Shown here one piece after another: positions 24,154 through 34,100 of a DNA stretch of 57,111 nt. Under the pieces are notes generated by a model that ran no database searches, was not told where the DNA came from, and saw only the letters and a list, made by a program, of their open reading frames with translations. The number at the start of each line of letters is the position of its first letter. Positions within the stretch are counted from its first letter, which is position 1. The stretch covers positions 1 through 57,111 of the forward strand of contig JACRNU010000044.1 of assembly GCA_016234805.1 (NCBI GenBank), given 5' to 3'. Made by a program: the position numbers and the translations under genes. This DNA comes from Elusimicrobiota bacterium (lineage in GTDB: Bacteria; Elusimicrobiota; Elusimicrobia; UBA1565; UBA9628).

Positions 24154-24372
24154 TCAGAACTTGACGAGGACGCGGGAGCGGCCGCGGTCGGTGAACCAGT
24201 GGTAGGCCTGGCGGTGGGCGACCAGGGTAACGGAGGTTTGGATCCTTCCGCTGCTCATGGGAACAGGGGATTGGATGGGGGACGCGAGGCGGCTGGACAC
24301 GCGCGACGCGGTCGAGGATATCTTCGACCCCTGCCCATGTTTGCGGCTCGGCTTCATCGTTGTCTCAGGCAT
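24154..24372 (-). CDS. Small basic protein of unknown function
   Basis: 72 residues from ATG 24372 (MPETTMKPSRKHGQGSKISS ...), strongly basic and Ser-rich, ending TDRGRSRVLVKF. I do not recognise it. Support for a real gene: GGAGG 5 nt before the ATG, and a -10-like TATGAT preceded by TGTTG about 30 nt upstream on the minus strand. Base composition is lower in GC than neighbouring genes. Confidence 0.45.
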   Translation of the reverse strand: MPETTMKPSRKHGQGSKISSTASRVSSRLASPIQSPVPMSSGRIQTSVTLVAHRQAYHWFTDRGRSRVLVKF

Positions 24373-24470
24373 GCATCCTCCGATCCGAGGAATCATACAA
24401 CAGCGGCCGCAGTCACGCCTGGGCCGATGGTCCCAGTCGGAAGCCGGAAATGGACCCAGGCGCCTGGCGC

Positions 24471-25238
24471 CTATTGCCCGAATGCCAGCCGCAGGGCCAG
24501 GAACTCGGGAAGGCCCGCGTCGCGGATCTTCTTCTGGGAGAGCTCGATGTCGTACTCGAGCCTGAAGACGCGGAAGGAGAGCGCGTCGGAATCGTAGAGG
24601 CCGCAGCAGGCCCGCCAGTCCTGGTCGCGGGGCTGGCCCACGGACCCGGGGTTGAACACGATGGGGACCACGCCGTAGGGCCGGCGTTCCCCCTTGACCT
24701 CGCGTCCTTGCTCGATGGTGTCGAGTTCCACGTCCCCGGCGCCGGGAAGATGGTCGGGCCTGATCCGGAAGAAGAGGGGCATGTGGCTGTGGCCCACGAA
24801 GAGGGGCCAGACCGGCACCTTGGGCATGTTCTCCTTGAAGGCGGCCACGGTCAGCATGTACTCCTCCGCGGGCCTGCGGGGCGTGCCGTGCGCGATGGTG
24901 AAGAGCCGGCCGTCGAGCCTGGCCGTCAGGCGGCTCAGGAAGGTGCGCGACTCATCGGAGATCATCTTCCGGCTCCAGAGGACCGCTTGGCGAGCGTAGG
25001 GATTGAACCAGTTGGGGTCGAGGACGCCCAGGGCGGCCTGGTCGTGGTTGCCGCACACGGGCATGAGGCTCTTGCGCAGGCCGCGCACGAGCTGGACGCA
25101 CGCTTCGGGGTCGGGGCCGTAGCCGACGAGGTCCCCGCAGAAGATGTAGGCCTCGACCGCCGATTTCTCGAAGAAAGCCAGGACCGAGGTCAGGGCTTCG
25201 AGGTTGCCGTGGACGTCGCTGAAGACGCCGTAGAGCAT
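24471..25238 (-). CDS. Calcineurin-like metallophosphoesterase
   Basis: 255 residues with the metallophosphoesterase metal-site motifs in order: DVHGN (residues 8-12), GDLVGYGPDP, GNHDQAA, AHGTPRRPAEEY and GHSHMPLFF, followed by NPGSVGQPRD. This layout is that of the YfcE/Metallophos_2 group, cytoplasmic two-metal phosphodiesterases. Located 23 bp after the EF-G-like gene and probably co-transcribed. Substrate unknown. Confidence 0.88.
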   Translation of the reverse strand: MLYGVFSDVHGNLEALTSVLAFFEKSAVEAYIFCGDLVGYGPDPEACVQLVRGLRKSLMPVCGNHDQAALGVLDPNWFNPYARQAVLWSRKMISDESRTFLSRLTARLDGRLFTIAHGTPRRPAEEYMLTVAAFKENMPKVPVWPLFVGHSHMPLFFRIRPDHLPGAGDVELDTIEQGREVKGERRPYGVVPIVFNPGSVGQPRDQDWRACCGLYDSDALSFRVFRLEYDIELSQKKIRDAGLPEFLALRLAFGQ

Positions 25239-25261
25239 CCTAGCCCCGGTGTCTCGGCTGG

Positions 25262-27295
25262 CTACTCTTCCGGCTGCTTCGTCTTCTGGTGCGCGTCGAT
25301 GAGCCCCTTCGCCACGTGGGCGGGCAGCTCCTCATAGTGGGAGAACTGCATCTTGAACTTGCCCGATCCCTTGCTCATGGAGCGCAGATCGGCCGAGTAC
25401 ATGGACATCTCGCCGAGCGGCACCTGAGCCTTGACCATCTGGCGCTTCTTGACCCGGTCGATGCCGGCCACGCGGCCCCGGCGGCTGTTGAGGTCGCCCA
25501 TCACCGCGCCGACGTAGTCGTCGGGGACCACGACCTCGAGGTCCATGATGGGCTCGAGGATGCAGGGCCGGGCGTCCAGGAACACCTTCTTGAAGGCCAT
25601 GCTGCCCGCGATCTTGAAGGCCATCTCCGAGGAGTCCACGTCATGATAGGAGCCGTCGAAGACGGTCACCCTGAGGTCCACGACCGGATAGCCGGCGGTG
25701 ACGCCCTCGGTCATGGTCGCGACCACGCCCTTCTCGATGGCGGGTATGAAGTTCTTCGGGATGGCGCCGCCGAACACGTCGTCGACGAACTCGAAGCCCT
25801 TGCCGCGCTCGAGCGGCTGGATCCTGAGCCAGCAGTCGCCGTACTGGCCGCGGCCGCCGGTCTGGCGCTTGAACTTGCCCTGGCCCTCGGCCTTGCCCTT
25901 CACCGTTTCTTTATAGGGGATGCGCGGGGGCTTGAGCTCGACCGCCACGCCGTAGCGGGACTTCATGCGGGCGGAGAGGATGTCGAGCTGGAGGTTGCCC
26001 TGGCCGGAGATGATCATCTCCTTGATCTCGCCGTTGTACTGGTACTTGATGGTCGGGTCCTCCATGACGAGGGTGGAGAGGGCGTTCGAGACCTTCTCCT
26101 CCTCGCCCTTGGACTTGGCGTACACGGCCATGTCCACGACCGTGTCGGGGAAGGACATGGGCTTGGGGGCGCCCTCCATGTCGCGGCCGAGGCGCGCGTC
26201 GATGAGGATGTCGTTGGTCTTCGTGGCCTTGAGCTTGACTAGAACCCCGATGTCGCCTGGCACCAGGGCCGGGAGGTCGGAGCGCTTGCGGCCCTGCACC
26301 AGGCAGAGAGCGCCCACCCGCTCCTTCTGCTGGCGGGTCGAGTTGTAGACGTCCGCGCCGGCCGTGAGCCTGCCGGAGCAGACCTTGACGAAGTTCATCT
26401 GGCCCATGCCGGGCTCGCTCAAGGTCTTGAACACGATGGCCGAGAACATCCCTCCGTCCTTGCCGTCCGCGCTCGGGGCCGGGAAGTACTCCGCGACGAA
26501 GTCGAGCAGGGGGTGCACGGCGGGCAGGGCCGTGGCCGAGCCGCAGAAGAGGGGCACGATCTTGCCCGCGTGGAAGGCCTTCCGGGCCGCGGCGAGCAGG
26601 TCGGCCTCCGGGATCGTGCCGCCCTCGAGGTACTTCTCGAGCAGGGCGTCGTCGAAGGAGGCGACCGCGTCCATGAGCTTCTCACGGTACTTGGCGGCCC
26701 GTCCCTCGGGCGCGCCGAGAGGCTCGGCCGCGCACTTGTTCCCGCCGACCTTGAGCTTCTTGAGGTTGAGGAGGTCGAAGGACTCCTCCGGGGAGTCGCC
26801 GGGGACCACGATGGGGCAGAGCTTGACGTCGAGCCGGCCTTCGATCCCGGCCACCACCTCGTCGAAGTGCACGTTGGCCCGGTCGATCTTGTTGGCGAAG
26901 ATCGCGGTCGGTTTCCCTCCGGCGGTCAGCATCTCCCAGAGCTCGTCGACGCCCGCGTCGATCTGGCCGTCCGCGGCGATGGCCAGGATGGCGGCGTCGG
27001 TGACCGCCACGGCCGAGCAGACCTCGCCGATGAAGTCCGCGTAGCCGGGGGTGTCGATGAGGTTGAGCTTGCGGCCCTTGTGGTTCAGGGACGCCACGGC
27101 CATGCTGATGGACATGCGCCGTTCGATCTCGTCGTCGTTATAGTCGCAGACCGTGTTGCCTTCCTCGATCTTGCCGAGCCTGTTGGTGGTCCCGGAGGCG
27201 TAGAGGATGGCTTCGGCCAGAGAGGTCTTGCCGGCCCCGCCGCGTCCCACAAGGCAGAAATTCCTGATGTTCTCCGTCGTGATCGTATCAGACAT
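25262..27295 (-). CDS. EF-G-like translational GTPase (EF-G2 type)
   Basis: 677 residues with the five-domain EF-G layout. The P-loop is GRGGAGKT (17-24), switch II is DTPGYADF, and the G4 motif is NKID. Domain IV/V blocks are recognisable (GRGQYGDCWLRI, PDDYVGAVMGDLNSRRGRVAG). The usual DTPGH His, which activates GTP hydrolysis on the ribosome, is Tyr here, as in EF-G paralogs distinct from the main FusA. A canonical elongation role is therefore not assured; recycling or a regulatory role is possible. A TTGATG/TACCCT promoter-like pair lies upstream on the minus strand and GGGGAGGACGAG precedes ATG 27295. Confidence 0.85.
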   Translation of the reverse strand: MSDTITTENIRNFCLVGRGGAGKTSLAEAILYASGTTNRLGKIEEGNTVCDYNDDEIERRMSISMAVASLNHKGRKLNLIDTPGYADFIGEVCSAVAVTDAAILAIAADGQIDAGVDELWEMLTAGGKPTAIFANKIDRANVHFDEVVAGIEGRLDVKLCPIVVPGDSPEESFDLLNLKKLKVGGNKCAAEPLGAPEGRAAKYREKLMDAVASFDDALLEKYLEGGTIPEADLLAAARKAFHAGKIVPLFCGSATALPAVHPLLDFVAEYFPAPSADGKDGGMFSAIVFKTLSEPGMGQMNFVKVCSGRLTAGADVYNSTRQQKERVGALCLVQGRKRSDLPALVPGDIGVLVKLKATKTNDILIDARLGRDMEGAPKPMSFPDTVVDMAVYAKSKGEEEKVSNALSTLVMEDPTIKYQYNGEIKEMIISGQGNLQLDILSARMKSRYGVAVELKPPRIPYKETVKGKAEGQGKFKRQTGGRGQYGDCWLRIQPLERGKGFEFVDDVFGGAIPKNFIPAIEKGVVATMTEGVTAGYPVVDLRVTVFDGSYHDVDSSEMAFKIAGSMAFKKVFLDARPCILEPIMDLEVVVPDDYVGAVMGDLNSRRGRVAGIDRVKKRQMVKAQVPLGEMSMYSADLRSMSKGSGKFKMQFSHYEELPAHVAKGLIDAHQKTKQPEE

Positions 27296-27393
27296 CTCGT
27301 CCTCCCCGTCGCAAGCCTCCCCATGGAGAGGCGCGCAGTCGTTACCAAGCCATAGGGTACCTCAATTCGAGGTCGGACATCAATACGAGCGGC

Positions 27394-30300
27394 TCAGCTG
27401 CCGGAGGAAGCGGGGTCCGGGGGAGCCGGCGGCGGAGCCCTAAAGGGCTCTCCTGCGGGTGTCTCCGCCTTCGTCTCAGGCGCGGCTGGAGCCGCGGAAG
27501 GGGCGGCCTCGGCCGGGACCCCGGCCGCGGGCACGGGGCTGCTGTCGAGGAGGCTCGCGCCTTCGGCCGGCCGCGGCGTCTCGCGCTTCTTCTTATTGAA
27601 GTCGATGGACACGACTTGGCTGACCCCGGCCTCCTCCATGGTGACGCCGTAGATGGCCTCGGTCGCCTCCATGGTCCGCTTGTTGTGGCTGATGATGCAG
27701 AACTGGGTCTTGTTCTGGAACTCCCTGATGAGCGAGACGAAGCGCTCGATGTTGGCGTCGTCGAGCGCCGCGTCCGCCTCGTCGAGGAGGCAGAACGGGG
27801 ACGGCCGGACCGAGAAGAAGGAGAACAAGAGAGCGATCGCGGTCAGGGACTTCTCTCCGCCGGACAGGAGCGAGAGGTGCTGGAGCTTCTTGCCCGGGGG
27901 CTGGGCCACGATGTCGATGCCCGTCTCGAGCAGGTTGTCCGGGTCCTGGAGCACGAGGTCCGCCTCGCCTCCCTCGAAGAGGACGCCGTAGAGGCGGCGG
28001 AAGTGCTCCCGGACCTCCATGAAGGTCTGCCGGAAGTTCTCGCGGGTGGTGCTGTTGATCTTCTGGATGGCGGCCCGGAGGTCCTCCTTGGCCTTCTCCA
28101 TGTCCTGGATCTGCGCCTCGAGGCTCGCCTGCTTGCCGGACAGGGCCTCGTAATCCTCGGGCGCGGCCAGGTTGATGTTGCCCATGCCCGCGATGCGCTT
28201 GCGCAGGGCCTCGATGCGCTCGGGGTCCACCGGGCCGGTCACGGTGTAGGACTCGCGGGCCTGGGGCTCGGCGAGCTGCCACTCCTCCCAAAGCCGGGTC
28301 TTGTGCATCTCAGACCGGGTGCGGGCGGAGCCCGCTTCGAGCTCGAGGTCCTGGAGGAGCGTCTCCTCGCCGCGGATCTCGATGCCGAGCCGCTGGGTCA
28401 GGACTTCCTTGTCGCGGGCCTGGCTCTCGAGCTCGTGCAGCCGGTCGAGGGCCGTCTTGGCCTCGGCGTCGGCCGCCTCCAGCTCGGTCCGCAGGCGCCC
28501 GCTGCCTTCGATGGCCGAGGCCTTGGACTGCCGGGCCTCATCACGCCTGGCGTCGAGCTCGATGATCTCGTTGTCGCGGGCCGCCAGGGTGGATCCGAGG
28601 CGCTCACCCTCGCTGACCTGCCCCTCCAGGGTCTGGCGGCGCAGGGTGACGCCGGTCTCGGCGTTGTTCACCGTGCCTTCCGCCGTCTTCTGGAAAGCGG
28701 CGGCCTGGGCCATCTCCTCCCGGCACGCGGACACGACCTCCCGGAGGACGCGCTCGCGCTCCCCCGCGGCCTTCTCCCGATCCCCGGCCTCGGCCTTGGC
28801 CGCGCGCGCGAGGAGGGACTCTTCCTTCATGAGCGCGAGGGACTGGAGTTTCTCAGCGGCATCGGTCGTGGACATCGCGACGTTGCCGGCCTGCACGGAG
28901 GCCGCGAGCTCCATCTGCGTCAGGCCGGCCGTGAGGTCCGTCTCGCGGCCGAACGCGGACGCGAGCTTGTCCTGAGCCTCGCGGTGCCGGGACTCAGCCC
29001 CGGAAAGCTCGGCCTCGAGCCCGGCCTTGAGCCCTGCGAGCTCGGCCTCCCTCGTCTTGAGGCTGGACTGCTTGGACTTGAAGCCGTCGAGGTCCAGGAG
29101 GACCGAGGCGCGGCCCGGCGCCTGCGCGGCGCCGCCGCAGACCCAATGGTCTCCGTAGACCGCGCGGCCGAGGAGGTAGCACTCCTCCAGCAGGAATCGG
29201 ACCGCGGCCTCGAACTTGGGCTCGCAGCTCACGACCTCCAGCAGGGGACGGGTGTTGGCCGGATAGGTCCGCCCCTGGTTCGGAACGGGCAGGGAGCTCA
29301 GAACGAGGAAGCGGCCGCGGCCCCGGCCCGTCTCCGCGAGATAGTCCACGCCCGCCTGGGCCGCGGCGGAGTCCTCGCACAGCACGGCGTGCAGCCGCTC
29401 TCCGAGGGCGTCTTCGATGGAGGCGCGAAAACCCTCCTTGGCCTCGAGCACGGACTGCACGGTGCCGAGGACGCCCTCGATGCCGGCCGAGACCACGGCC
29501 TGGGCGCCGGCCCAGTACGGGTCCTTGCCGCCCTCGGCCTCGAGGGCCGAGATCTTGAGGTTCGTCTCCAGCGTCTCGCGGCCGACCGCGGAGAGCCCCT
29601 CGCACGACCCGGCCAGCCGGCCGCGGACCGCGTCGAGTCCCGCGGCGGCGGCGGCGGCTTCGGCCCGGCCGGACTCCACGACCACCCGGTGCTCCGCGAG
29701 GAGGCCGCCTTGGCTGCGGATGCCCTCCCGGGCGGTCTCCGCGGCGGCCTCGTCCCGGACGAGGGTCTTGAGGCTCGAGCGCAACTCTCCGATGAGATGG
29801 GTGACGGAAGACTCGAGGTCGCCCAGCCTGCGGCTGGCTTCCAGGCAGTCCCCCGTGAGACGCGTCTTCTCGCTCTTGATGCCCTCGAGCTCGGCCTCGG
29901 AGGCGGACAGGCGGGTGGAGGCTGCGTCGAAGCGGGCCTTGGTGCCCGAGACCTCGCGCCGGACGCGGTCGCGCTCGGCCTCGGCCGCGGCAAGCGCGGC
30001 GCGGGCGGACTCGATCTCCGGGTCCACGAAGGACAGCCGGGAGAGGGCGGCGGCGCGCTCGGCCGAGCAGGTCTCGCGGCGCCCGGCCGCGGCAGCGGCC
30101 GCGGCGTCGGCGGCCTTGACGCGCTCCTCGAGGCGGGCGATCTCGCCCCCGATCTCGGACGACCGGCGGTTCTTCTCGATGACGACGTTGGACTGCAGGG
30201 CCTTCTCGAGATCGATGGCGGATTTATGGGCGTTCTCGGCGCTCAGCTCGGCCTTGAGCAGGCCCAGCTTCTCGTGGTGGGGAGCCGCCTTCACGGCGAT

Positions 30301-31029
30301 CTCTCCGAGCCTTTTTACGGCCTCGTCCATCTGCAGGAGGATGCCGCCGACTTCCAGGGCGGTGAGCTCCTCTTTATACTTCTTGAAGAGCTTGGCCTTG
30401 CGGGCCTCGGCGTCGAGGTGCCGTACCTGCTCGGCGATGAGGGCCACGGAATCCTTCAGGCGGCCGAGGTCCACGTCCACGCGATCGAGCTTGCGGAGAG
30501 CCTCCTCGCGCTTGGCCTTGAACTTGGACACTCCCGCGGCCTCCTCGAAGAGGCCCCGGCGCTCCTCCGGGGTGGCCCGGAGCACGAACTCCACGCCGCC
30601 CTGGTCGATGATGGCGTACCCGTCCGAGCCGATGCCCGTGTCGAGGAAGAGCTCGCGGATGTCCTTGAGCCGGCACGGCGTCCTGTTGAGGAGGTACTCG
30701 CCCTCGCCCGAGCGGAAGATCCGGCGCGTCACGGTCACTTCGGAGTAGGAGATCGGCAGGAGGTTCTTGGCGTTGTCGAAGATCAGCGAGACCTCGGTCA
30801 TGCCCAGGGGCTGGCGCTTCTTCGACCCGGCGAAGATCACGTCCGTCATGGCTCCGGCGCGCAGGGACTTCCACGACATCTCGCCCAGGCACCAGCGGAT
30901 GGCGTCCATGACATTGGATTTTCCGCACCCGTTGGGGCCCACGATGCCGGTGATGCCGGGCTCGAACTCCAGGCGCGTCTTGTCCGCGAAGGACTTATAG
31001 CCGACGATTTCTATTGTTTTTAGATACAT
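27394..31029 (-). CDS. smc: Chromosome segregation protein SMC
   Basis: 1,211 residues. Walker A GPNGCGKS (31-38) lies in the N-terminal ATPase half. A long coiled coil (about 170-500) leads to a hinge around 510-640 and the returning coil. The C-terminal half has the signature LLSGGEKSLTAIALLF and Walker B FCLLDEADAALDD. SMC dimers bind DNA and, with ScpA/ScpB, extrude loops for chromosome compaction and segregation. Odd feature: after the ATPase domain there is an Ala/Pro-rich tail of about 50 residues containing TPAGEPFRAP, encoded by the 24-bp repeat also found in the giant protein gene. Confidence 0.96.
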   Translation of the reverse strand: MYLKTIEIVGYKSFADKTRLEFEPGITGIVGPNGCGKSNVMDAIRWCLGEMSWKSLRAGAMTDVIFAGSKKRQPLGMTEVSLIFDNAKNLLPISYSEVTVTRRIFRSGEGEYLLNRTPCRLKDIRELFLDTGIGSDGYAIIDQGGVEFVLRATPEERRGLFEEAAGVSKFKAKREEALRKLDRVDVDLGRLKDSVALIAEQVRHLDAEARKAKLFKKYKEELTALEVGGILLQMDEAVKRLGEIAVKAAPHHEKLGLLKAELSAENAHKSAIDLEKALQSNVVIEKNRRSSEIGGEIARLEERVKAADAAAAAAAGRRETCSAERAAALSRLSFVDPEIESARAALAAAEAERDRVRREVSGTKARFDAASTRLSASEAELEGIKSEKTRLTGDCLEASRRLGDLESSVTHLIGELRSSLKTLVRDEAAAETAREGIRSQGGLLAEHRVVVESGRAEAAAAAAGLDAVRGRLAGSCEGLSAVGRETLETNLKISALEAEGGKDPYWAGAQAVVSAGIEGVLGTVQSVLEAKEGFRASIEDALGERLHAVLCEDSAAAQAGVDYLAETGRGRGRFLVLSSLPVPNQGRTYPANTRPLLEVVSCEPKFEAAVRFLLEECYLLGRAVYGDHWVCGGAAQAPGRASVLLDLDGFKSKQSSLKTREAELAGLKAGLEAELSGAESRHREAQDKLASAFGRETDLTAGLTQMELAASVQAGNVAMSTTDAAEKLQSLALMKEESLLARAAKAEAGDREKAAGERERVLREVVSACREEMAQAAAFQKTAEGTVNNAETGVTLRRQTLEGQVSEGERLGSTLAARDNEIIELDARRDEARQSKASAIEGSGRLRTELEAADAEAKTALDRLHELESQARDKEVLTQRLGIEIRGEETLLQDLELEAGSARTRSEMHKTRLWEEWQLAEPQARESYTVTGPVDPERIEALRKRIAGMGNINLAAPEDYEALSGKQASLEAQIQDMEKAKEDLRAAIQKINSTTRENFRQTFMEVREHFRRLYGVLFEGGEADLVLQDPDNLLETGIDIVAQPPGKKLQHLSLLSGGEKSLTAIALLFSFFSVRPSPFCLLDEADAALDDANIERFVSLIREFQNKTQFCIISHNKRTMEATEAIYGVTMEEAGVSQVVSIDFNKKKRETPRPAEGASLLDSSPVPAAGVPAEAAPSAAPAAPETKAETPAGEPFRAPPPAPPDPASSGS
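27438..27461 (-). repeat. Dispersed 24-bp repeat within the smc tail
   Basis: Identical, over 24 bp, to the units at 15867-15914 but inverted relative to the window, so it is read in a different protein frame (TPAGEPFRA rather than LKGSPAGA). Flanking bases extend its palindromic core to GAGCCCTAAAGGGCTC. Confidence 0.8.
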
Positions 31030-31059
31030 GAATTGGTGGCGGGGATTAAGTTACCAGCC

Positions 31060-31115
31060 GACAGGAAGCTCCTGTCCATATTGTGTCATGTTTTCGCTGT
31101 CTTTTACCAAAGACT
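31060..31115 (-). promoter_or_regulatory. smc upstream region: -10 box and palindrome
   Basis: On the minus strand GGTATAGT (-10 TATAGT, complement of 31110-31115) lies about 80 bp before ATG 31029. A perfect 7-bp inverted repeat GACAGGA-AGC-TCCTGTC occupies 31060-31076 in the presumed leader. It could be an operator or a small RNA hairpin. Confidence 0.35.
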
Positions 31116-31141
31116 GACTATACCAAATCCTGGGCGGGAAT

Positions 31142-34100
31142 TCAATCGCGGGGAGAGGCCGACCCGGTCTTCACGGCGATCTCGGCCCGCGTCCTGGCGA
31201 GATCGGCGCGCAGCCCCTGATGCTCCCCGCGCGCCTTCTGGGACAAGGCCAGATCACAGATCCGCAGCGCTTCGCGCAGTTCCCCGCGAGCGACCCGGAC
31301 CGCCGCGAGGCTGCTGTGCGCCGGAAGAAAGGCGGCGTCCAGCCCGATCGCCCTCGTGAAATCCTCGACCGCCGCATCCGCGAGGCCCAGGCCGTAGGAG
31401 CACACGCCCCGGTCGCTGAAGTAGGCTGGGGCGTCCGGTCGGGCCCGAACCAACATGTCCATGACCGCGACGCACCGCCGGTTCTCGCCCAGCCGGCGGT
31501 ACATCAGCCCGATGCGGTGCAGGTCCTCCTCCGAGGGATGCGACTGCTCTGCCCGCAGGAGCAGTCCCAGAGCCTCCTCGCGCGCGGGGATGGCCGCGTG
31601 CATGTCCGCCAGGATCACCAGTATCCGGGCATCCTGCTGCGGCGCCTTGCGCAGGGCTTCCAGGACCCGCGCGGCCCTGCCCGGGTCGCCGAGCTCGAGG
31701 CACAGGGCCGCGATCTGGATGCCCTGTTCAACCGAAGGGTTCAGTTCCGACGCCTGGGCCAGGAGCTCCTTGGCCCGCGCGGTCCGGCCGAGCAGCGCCA
31801 AGACCCGCGCCCGGTCCAACGCCGCGGCCGCGTCCCGACCGTCCCGGGCCTCCGCATGGACGCGGGACAGGAGGTCCCTGGCCCGGCCGGCATGGCCCAG
31901 CAGCGCTTCGACCTCCGCCCGTTCCAGGGTCGCTCCCGCGTCCTTTCCGTCCGCTCCGGCCACCCCTTCCAGCACGCGCCGCGCTCTCACGAGTTCCCCG
32001 GCCGCGATCCATCGCTGCGCCAGACGACGCTGCTGCGACTCGTCCAAGGCATCCGCCCGGATGCGGGACAAAGGCTCCCTGGTCCGCTCGGCGTGGCCAT
32101 ACCGGGCAGAGACCTCGGCCCAATCCAGGACATCCCCCGCGTCCGGCATGCTCGCCCGCGCCAGTATCTCAAGCGCTTCCCGCGCCTTCCCCGGCTCGCC
32201 TATCGCGGACCACGCCTGCCCCAGAAGCCTCTGCCGCGGCGCGTCGAGCTCCTGGCGCTCGACGCGGCCGAGGAGCTCCAGAGACTTGTCCCGGCGGCCC
32301 GTCTTCAGGGCCAGGAAGGCTCCCTTGAGCAGGACGGCGGCATCGGCGTTCTCATGAGCCGACAGCTCTTCGACGATCCTTTCGGCCCCGCGGTGGTCGC
32401 CCAGTATCTCGAACCGGGCCGCGACCGACAGACGTCTCTCCTGGTCCGGGCCCAGCTCGTCGGCCCTCTTCAAGAGGCTCACAGCCGTGCCGCGTTCGCC
32501 CGTGAAGGCGGCCGTGTCGGCCAAGTCGACCAGGTCCTGCCATCGAGCGGGAACCTGTCCGACCGCGGTCGTCAAGGCCTGCCTGGCTCGTTCGCGATCT
32601 CCCTGCTCATGGTAGAAGGCGGCCATGAAACGCCAGTCCTTCCGATGGAGGCCGCAATCCTTGGCCCGCTCCAGCATCCTGGAGGCGGCCCGGCCGCCTC
32701 CGGCGTCGAGACTCGCGCTCGCCTCACGCGCCCAATACCAAGCATCTCCCGTCGGACAGGGAGGACCGCCGGCCTCCCCGGCGCGGTCAAGCCCGGAGGG
32801 CCTGGCCCTCCCGGAGTATTGGAAGGCCAGGCGTCGCGGCCGCCCTTGGGAAGGGCGTTGGCGGCCGGCGGCGCGGTCCGCGAACGAAGCCCCTCCGGGC
32901 ATCCCCAGAAGCGCGCGATAGTGGCGCATCGCCGATACGGAGGCCTCCTCCCCCTTGACGCGAGCCAGTTCCTCCCTGGCCCGAGCCCTCTCCCCGGCGG
33001 CGTGATGGCACAAGGCGAGCCCGAGTCTCCCCGGCGGCGTGATGGCACAAGGCGAGCCCGAGACGCGGCCACGCCGCGTCCGGGTCCCTGGCCAGGGAGG
33101 CCGCGAAATACCGCTTGGCAAGCGGCCGCAGTCCCATCCTCCTGTAGGCCTCGCCCAAGCACGCCAGCCCGGCGGTCCATCGGCGCTCGAACTCGTCATC
33201 CCGCGCCTGGGCCCAGGGGCTGCCTTTGATCCGGAGCATCGCCTCCCGCTGCCCGTCCAGCCCGGCCGATTCCCTGGGATAGCGCCGGTGCAGGCGCTCG
33301 AAAGAGGCGATCGTCGCCTCGGAGAATCCGGGCCCTGCGTTCCTGCTCTCCATCAGGGCTTCCATCACCCTGCCGTGGAAATCCCGCGTCGATACCGGGT
33401 GGAGACGGACCGCCGCGCGCTCCCACGACGCGGCGTCGCGATCCAGCCAGCTCGCGTCCATGGCTCCACGCAATCCGACGAACGACCCTTCGCGGGCAGG
33501 CGCCGCGAGCGTCCGGGCGATGGCGGCTGACACGAGCGGATCGGCCTGCCGCTCCCAGTGCACGCCGTCGCGCATCAGCCTCGCGTTCCTGGGGTCAAGA
33601 ACGGCGGCGGATACGGCTTCGAAGGCGTCATGGAGGTCCGCCAGGACGGCCCCTTCCTCCCGCGCGACGCGCCTCAAGGTCCCGTTGATGTCGGAATCCT
33701 GTCCTGCATGGAAGACCGCATGCGCTCCCCGGAAATCACCGCACCTTTCCAGGGCCCCGCCCAGCAGGGCTCTCGCCATCAGATCGCCCGGATGCGCGGC
33801 CGCGTAGCCCCGGAAAAGCCGCGCCGCCGACCGGAATCGGCCTCGCTCCCACTCGGCCCAGCCGGCCCGGAATCCCTCGTCCCACATCGGCAGCGGCGCG
33901 TCGGGCATCACGCCGTAGAGACGCGGCAGCGTGCAAACGACGGCCTCGGCGCCCTTCCCCTTGACCAGCCTGATCATCTCGCGCAATCGCCCCTCGAAGG
34001 AGATCGTTCCCTCAGGCTTGAGCCCCCTCCATAACGCCGCGAGCGACGGGGGTCGTCCATGGAGGAGCCTCCTCCACTGCATCGCCAGCGCGACCCTGGT

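Noticed and set aside
27616-31023. An 1,135-codon plus-strand frame opposite smc
   Set aside because: Exactly complementary to smc, with His/Glu/Leu-rich shadow composition and no recognisable motif.
31220-33229. 669-codon plus-strand frame opposite the TPR region
   Set aside because: Shadow frame; the minus-strand TPR sequence has clear helical repeat character.
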